Shown piece by piece: positions 57,961 to 64,000 of a stretch of DNA of 64,000 bases (its first letter is position 1; each line of letters opens with the position of its first letter). Source of the stretch: Selaginella moellendorffii (Eukaryota; Streptophyta; Lycopodiopsida; Selaginellales; Selaginellaceae); assembly GCF_000143415.4 (NCBI RefSeq), contig NW_003314299.1, forward strand, positions 181,600 to 245,599, read 5' to 3'. The position numbers and the translations under genes are program-made. The notes below the pieces were generated by a model that saw only the letters and a program-made list of their open reading frames with translations, did not search any database and was not told the origin of the DNA.

Positions 57961-60900
57961 TGTGAGACACAAAATCCCTAGGCCCCAAAGTGGAGCCAGA
58001 AAGGGTGCCATGTGGTAGTGGCCGAAGCGAAAGCCAAACAAGCATAACACGTTTGGACTAAAAGCTCCGACTTGGAAGGTCGAGAGTGGGAGTGGAACTC
58101 CCAACAAAGTGCTTGAGGAGCAAGCACGAGGCAACCAATAAGCAAGGCTCCAAAAAGGGACCCAAAAAGGACCAACACATGACATGTGGAAGTGTCCGAG
58201 ATGGAGTCCGAGGCGGACCCGAGTTGGAGTCTGATATGGACCCGAAGTAGAGTCCGAGATGGACCCGAAGTAGAGTCCGAGATGGACCTGAAGTGGAGTC
58301 CGATATGGAGTCCGAAGTGGAGTCCGAGATGGACCCGAAGTGGAGTCTGATATGGAGTCCGAGATGGACCCGAAGTGGAGTCCGATATGGAGTCCGAGAT
58401 GGAGTCCGAGATGGACCCGAAGTGGAGTCCGATATGGAGTCCGAGATGGAGTCTGAGATGAACCTGAGATGGAGTCTGAGATGGTGTCCGAGATGGACCC
58501 GAGATGGAGTCCAAGATGGAGTCCGAGATGGAGTCCGAGATGGAGTCCAAGATGGACCCGAGATGGAGTCCGAGATGGAGTCCGAGATGGAACCGAGACC
58601 GAGGTCGAGACCGAGACCGAAACCGAGACCGAGACCGAGTCCAAGTCCGAAACCGGGACCGAGACCGAGTCCGAGTCCGAGTTCAAGCCCGAGTCCGAGT
58701 TCGAATACTAATACAGGTAGTTGGGTGAAAGCCCAAAGCGATCGTCCCCCAGAGGGGGGGGGGGGCTGCGGGGGGTTCCAAAAGTATAGTAGGGAGAGTG
58801 TGGGGGTTGGAGCCCAGTGGAGCCAGTTTGGCCAGGAAAGGCCAGTTTGGCCCAGGAAGGCCAGACCCAGTGTTGGGTGATGAGCTGACCACTGGGAAGT
58901 CCAAGACTAGAGTGAATACAGACCGACAAGCGGGGTAGCTTGGTGAAGTGTTCAAGAGCCGGCTCTAGTTCCCCCGGGAGATCGACTAGCCGATGCTCCC
59001 AGTCCAAGTGTGGGTGGCACTACCTACTTGGATACTAGGCGTGGCTCAATGGAACCTCGCTCTAAGCCCATGGCTAGAGCACCCAAGGGCGGAAGGCGGG
59101 GAGAGTACGCAGGTGGCTCACGTAAGGCCACGGTGTTCCGAAATATTGTCCCAAAGGCCCAGACTGTGGAAAGGAAGAGGAGCAGTCCTCTGGGGTAGTG
59201 ACCAAGGACACAGTCGTGGGGTGAGGAAGTCCTAGAGGACCGTGGGACTTAATGGTTGGGCCTGTGGGCCTCGATCCAGTGGCAGTGTTGGCAAACACGG
59301 CCAGGGGCAGAAAGGGACTTAGTGGGGACTGACAGAGGGATATTGGGGAAGGCTATTCCCCTTGTCGGTGGGCATCCTAAGGATGCTAAGGAGTGGATCT
59401 GAGATGACCACTCACGGATGGTTTGCCTAGTCTTGGAGAGCCAAGACTGTGATACAAGTGGTATTGGACTACCAGTGTGGCAAAGGTGATTGGGCATGGC
59501 CTTAGCGTAATAGGCTGCCATGTCGGTGGTACTTTTGAGTGTCGGTCATGGGATCGGACACGTGGGGCACTTGGACGAAGTGCAAATGTTGAGTGGCATG
59601 GATGCCATTCTCGGGGCTAGCAAGTCCCAAGTCCTGAAATGGACTTATGGAGGTTGTGATTGAGACTCCTCCAAGTGGTCGGAGGTGTGGTTAAGTGACT
59701 AAAGTAGAATGGAAAATTTAGTCGCTTACAATTTGGTATCGAAGCTGTTCCTTAGTCCGACTTTTATTGGTGCTCAAGTATATCACCATTGATATTGGCA
59801 TTGGAAGGTCCTAGGAGTGGGCTTATCCTTGAGGAGTAGCATGCTGAGAGGACATGGCTCTCCACTCAAGTTCATGCGTGACTTGGGTGCGATGTGGTGG
59901 ATAGAAAAGGGGCCGGTAAGGGAACGACTTTGGGATCTTATGAACAGTATATGGTTTTCCTCAGAGAGTTGAGGATGTGATCCAGATGAGCGTTTGACTC
60001 AGTAAATGGCCAATGTAGTTGTGGTAAACAACTAAAGTTGGGATCACAGGAAAGATAAAGACTCCAAAGCAATAAGGGAGTCATAAGATTATCCTCATGT
60101 AGTTGAAGTTGATGCTCATGAATGTGAGACCAGAAGTAATGACCGTGGGAGGTCAAATATAGAAGAGGACTCAAGTCCTTGAAATGGTAGCCGAGGCTAC
60201 CTTTAATAAATGTTGGAACAACCCAAGGAGTTGGGGGGTGTACTTAGAGATGAGTTGGTATTCTCATCACATGGACAAGTAGTCCTAAGGGGCAGAGGTT
60301 GCCCCAGAGAACAAAAACAAGTGTCAGAGTAACACTTGTGAAAATAGTCCTTCTGAGTAGGATAGGAATGCAGGAAGTGTATTCCAGTGAGCTAGTGCCT
60401 CACAAGTGGGACCTTACGGGTCTGTGGATTAACCAAGTCCAAAACTGCTGGATGACTCAAGTAGAGTCAAGGAATGGTCCTAAAAGGACTAATGGAAGCA
60501 TTTGGACTGAGGTGTGTTGTACCCCATGAAGGATGGGGGGGGGATCATAGGATCCAAGGATGAGAATAGAGGGTATCTCATTGATGGCAAAATGTGCCAT
60601 GCTAAAGTTGTGGGAAAGGTGTTCCCAAAAAGAAAACAACTTTGACACAAAGTTGTGTGTGACCTCTATGGTGCAGTGCTAATAGATGGTTGGCATGAGA
60701 AAGAGCCTTGGCAAAGACTTAGACATAAAGAAGAAGTGTTATAGAGGTAGGCTCGTGAAGCCGATGGTGTGGAGACACCAAATGTGCCAAGGTGTGATAC
60801 CTTGAGGCTATGTTAGTGGGTTCATGAGAACCCCTTGCAAAAGGAATCCCAATGGAAATGGGAATGGCATAGCCTAAACGGCAGAGCATGCAGTTGGAGT

Positions 60901-63283
60901 GTGGTGACCCAGATAATAATGGAGGTGTGGAAGCACCAGCAATGAGTTGTAGGACTTGACAACTATGAGGCAACTAAGCAAGAAGTGCAAAATAATTGGT
61001 TAAACGGGTAGAAGGTAGCTACTCAAGCCTTCTTAATGGCATAGGGAAGTTGGACGTACCCTTACGGGGGATAAGTTGCTTATGTTGCGATATAGTAAGT
61101 CAATGTCATAAAAGGAAATACTCATTATCAAGGAAGCCATCATTGGGACACCCGAACACTCTAGAACACTAGGAGGTGGTGTTTGATGTCGCGAGGGTAA
61201 TAAATAAGGCCTAAGGGACTAAGTCCCTAGCGAATGATGGATAGAAGGTGCTATCCAAATGTCCAAAGGTGGCGGAGACAAGAGAAGACTGTTTACTCAA
61301 GTTGGACAAAGCCAAAAATGGATTTTGGCAAGGCTAGTGATGAGCATGTAAAGGCCCGTAAGCAACAACGTAATCTCGTTGTGTGGGATTATAGGGTGAG
61401 CATACCTAGATTGAGGAACCACTCCCTAGGCTATCGGGTAGGTTCATCCCTAAGAATACTTGCTAAAGCATGATAGAAAGTGCAAAGCTATCCTCCTGGT
61501 CTGGAGGAGAATGACCGAAGGAAAGGTGTGAAGCCAAAAGCGAGAAGTAAGGGGATAGAACCGAACCATAGGAATTGAAGGGCATAACCAAGGTTGGTTA
61601 TGCCAGCTGGGAGTGGAGAATCAAGTGGGGGCTCGAGGGTGTTGCCGCTAGCAACCGTGATGCCATAGAGAGTCTGAAATATGGAATTATCCATGTTAGA
61701 CTATATAGTAATTGGAAAGCTTGCAAAAAGGGAGGCCTTAGCAAACTAAGGGACAGAGTTCCTTCAAGGTTCCCAAAAATGATTCTAGGTAGCTTAGTAC
61801 CTAGAAAGGCCAAGCGTAAATGGTTCAAGGAACGCGCGAAATCAGAGTGGCGCAGCAGAAGCGTAGTCTTGAAGCTTGCCATGAGGCAAGGCTATCAAGG
61901 TTAGGGAAGAAGTTCCCGAGTGTTCAAAGAGAGGGCTTTGAACGAAAGTCGATGACCAAGGGCTTTCACGTTTGTGCAGGAACCATGTTACAGTGGTCGG
62001 AGGACTTGCCAAAGCGAGATTGGTAAGTCAGGGGAACAAATACCCTAGTTGAAGGTGGTAACTTCAAAAAGGGTGGGCCATGGGGCCAAGCATAGAGGAG
62101 TCCATGCATGATCACAGACTTGTCAAGTGAAAGGACTTGGCAGTGTGGAGGAACTAGGTTCTTAAGCTGTGATCTATGGTGCGCTTTGAGTATAAGTTGG
62201 TGCACTGGCGTGGGGAGTCACGCCAGGCATCCTGGGTGATGCCGTCCGTAGATGCATATACGGAGGTTGGGTTCGAGTCCCGACCCTCTAGTGCTTGGGT
62301 TCGAGTCCCAACTCACTAAGGCGTGGTGATGGTTTGGAATATGAAGACACTCATTTTTCGGTGGTCATGGACTCTCAGTGTGGAGACTGGCTTGGGAACA
62401 CTGCCAAGCGAGGGATGCCTCAGAGTCGTGATGCACGGTTAGATTGCTTAGTGTGGCTCAACATATCTAACTTGAACACTTTGGTGCAAGTGGCACCAAG
62501 GACGTGGTGAATGAGATGGGGACACCCAGTCTCAGTTGCTATGGACCCTTGGCCGGAAGGGCTAGCTTGGGCGCACCGCCAAGTGTGGGGGATGCCCCCG
62601 GGGTCGTAGTTAATAAGTTAAAGGTCTGGAAGACCTAGTACCTATTGGCAAACCTGTTAAGGTGCCGAGGTGAGATCACTAGGTGATCTTGTGGCTAAAT
62701 AAGGATAAGGTCCTTGTTTGGGCTAAGGAATAAGGTTCCTAGTTCAAAGTGTTGATTTGAACTATTGATGATGGTGTGGCTTGGTCAAGGTGACCAAGTG
62801 GGAAAAGCAGCTTAGGGAAATGAGTTATGTCATTGCGATGGCATTGTGTGTCCAAGGAAAGTAGTCTCTAAAGAGACCCATGGGAGGGTCACAAAGTTGG
62901 GCCGTGGATAAAGCTCATAGCAGAAGATGCTAAAGAGATTTACTAAGGGTGAACACCCTAGTCTTGGCAAAGCAGAGCCTTTGCTATGGAATCAAAAGAA
63001 TACCTCAAAGAGGGGGGTAGAGATTCGGTGTTGCTTGGTGCAACAATCAACGGATAGGAGCAAAAGATGAGTGGCCAAGATAGGGCTGTGGAATCCCTTG
63101 GAAGGAATCCAAGTGGAAAAGTTAGGCGAGGAACACTAATGTGTTAGATACTAACAAATTGGAGGAAAGGAAGTGTGTTTCCAAGGATGGATTCCAAATT
63201 GTTCCGATTTGGCGAAAGGGGAAGCTCCAAGGGAGGGAGCAGTAAGGTAGCCAAATGATAGGGCCATGAACAGCCCTAGCACA
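57961..63283 (+). mobile_element. L copy B: LTR and most of internal region
   Basis: LTR 57961-59730 (1770 bp) with minisatellite at about 58195-58700 and a G-run at 58755-58766, then a primer site TTGGTATCGAAGC and 3.55 kb of internal region that aligns with copy A to the equivalent of about 25120. No gene is present. The T-arm-like pair recurs at about 62268-62320. The element is broken by G2 at about 63284, so its 3' LTR is not in the window. Confidence 0.85.
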
Positions 63284-64000
63284 AAGATGCTCTATTTCGT
63301 TAAAGTGGGATTTATTCAGTAAAATGGGACTAGGTACAAATTTTCAAGTATTTGAAAATGACGTGAAATTATATGCTTTTTGTCCAGGGGCTAGACATAT
63401 CTGGGGCATGGTGACTAGCGCGGTGACTTTGTGTCCAGATTGAGTCCATCTGGTTGTATAATAAATCTCATTGTCAAAGTGAACAAGTCGAATCTGAAGC
63501 TAAAGAAGAGCGATGGCATGCGCGCACACACTATTTGTTTGTTCATTGAGCGTGTGGTGAGCTTTCCAAGATGAACGTCATTCCTATTAGCCAGACATAT
63601 AACTTAATGGTGAGAACATTTAGATATTATTCAATGTTATCTTTTTCTAACGAATCTAATTGTGAAGGTGTAGCAAGAGGCATTGCTAGTCTGGAGAAGT
63701 CATTTAACTCATTTGACCCTTAGTGTATTTTCATGAAACTAAATAACATTCATATTATTAAGGAATTTCTCTAGTACCTTTTTTTTACGACATAGAGGCT
63801 TGCATTTCTTTCAAAGGTGATTTAGTAAAAGGCCTGAGGGCACATGCCATTCTATTTCTCAAACTGGTATTAAGATATACTAGTGCAAAGGGAAAAAGGT
63901 ATTTGGTGATCAAGTAAATGGCATGAGGGCACACGCCATTATAAGCCTAAGTGCTAGTGGACACCTCCTTTTTGGTACTCTCAGCGGTACTATCATCCTT
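63284..64000 (-). mobile_element. Transposon G2: inverted end of a second G copy
   Basis: After AAGATGCTCTATTTCG the sequence is the reverse complement of 43768-44475 of G with only a few differences by eye. It includes the terminal repeat, three palindromes and the end of the transposase last exon (ESTKKEVSTSA). The tip has three extra bases relative to the G terminus. The copy continues beyond the window. Confidence 0.9.

Overview
The window looks like nuclear DNA of a land plant, most probably a lycophyte of the Selaginella type. The reasons are a plant-style TPP riboswitch in the 3' region of a THIC gene, an S-type PPR gene, LRR proteins, very short introns (about 34-57 bp) and several plant LTR-retrotransposon lineages, some with initiator-tRNA-Met primer sites. 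The organism is inferred; no marker gene fixes it.

1-11.6 kb is genic but mostly decayed. In order it holds a broken THIC end whose TPP riboswitch still looks intact, a broken IWS1/SPN1 gene, two damaged LRR-protein copies, a PPR gene that appears open but short at its E-domain end, one apparently intact three-exon gene for an apolipoprotein-N-acyltransferase-like membrane nitrilase, and a calnexin pseudogene that keeps its introns.

12-30.6 kb is nested retrotransposon DNA. A large non-coding LTR family (called L here; LTRs 1.3-1.8 kb, TGTGAG...CTTACA ends, a GAGTCCGAGATG minisatellite inside the LTR, a near-perfect tRNA-iMet primer site, internal region without long genes) is present as copies E (old), A (complete, 19763-27355), D (solo LTR with perfect TGAGG duplication), C and B. 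Copy E is split by a Ty3/gypsy element I, which has lost its 3' end and itself carries a solo Cassandra-like LTR with antisense 5S rRNA sequence.

30.6-55.1 kb is an Athila/Tat-like gypsy element F on the minus strand (gag, protease, RT, RNase H, integrase, extra 3' ORF). A complete miniature LTR element (TRIM) sits in its gag region. A 13.8-kb DNA transposon G (30672-44480; 24-bp perfect TIRs, TTCA duplication) sits in its left LTR, and the uninterrupted right LTR of F preserves the empty site. G encodes a DUF7869-like DDE transposase candidate on the plus strand. On the minus strand it encodes a very large protein combining a possible ParB/DGQHR-like domain, an acidic region and an FCP1-type HAD domain. 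About 30 copies of a 22-bp palindrome are spread through G and were seen nowhere else in the window except in the second G copy. At least six lie inside short introns whose removal fits the reading frame. G is the most interesting system here.

55.1-64 kb continues the nesting: H (LTR plus gag, a relative of L with coding capacity) is cut by C, C by B, and B by a second, nearly identical, inverted G copy (G2) that runs off the window. Almost all nonsense codons in the mobile-element genes can be explained by single C-to-T changes in CAG, CGA or CAA codons, as expected from deamination of methylated cytosines in silenced elements.
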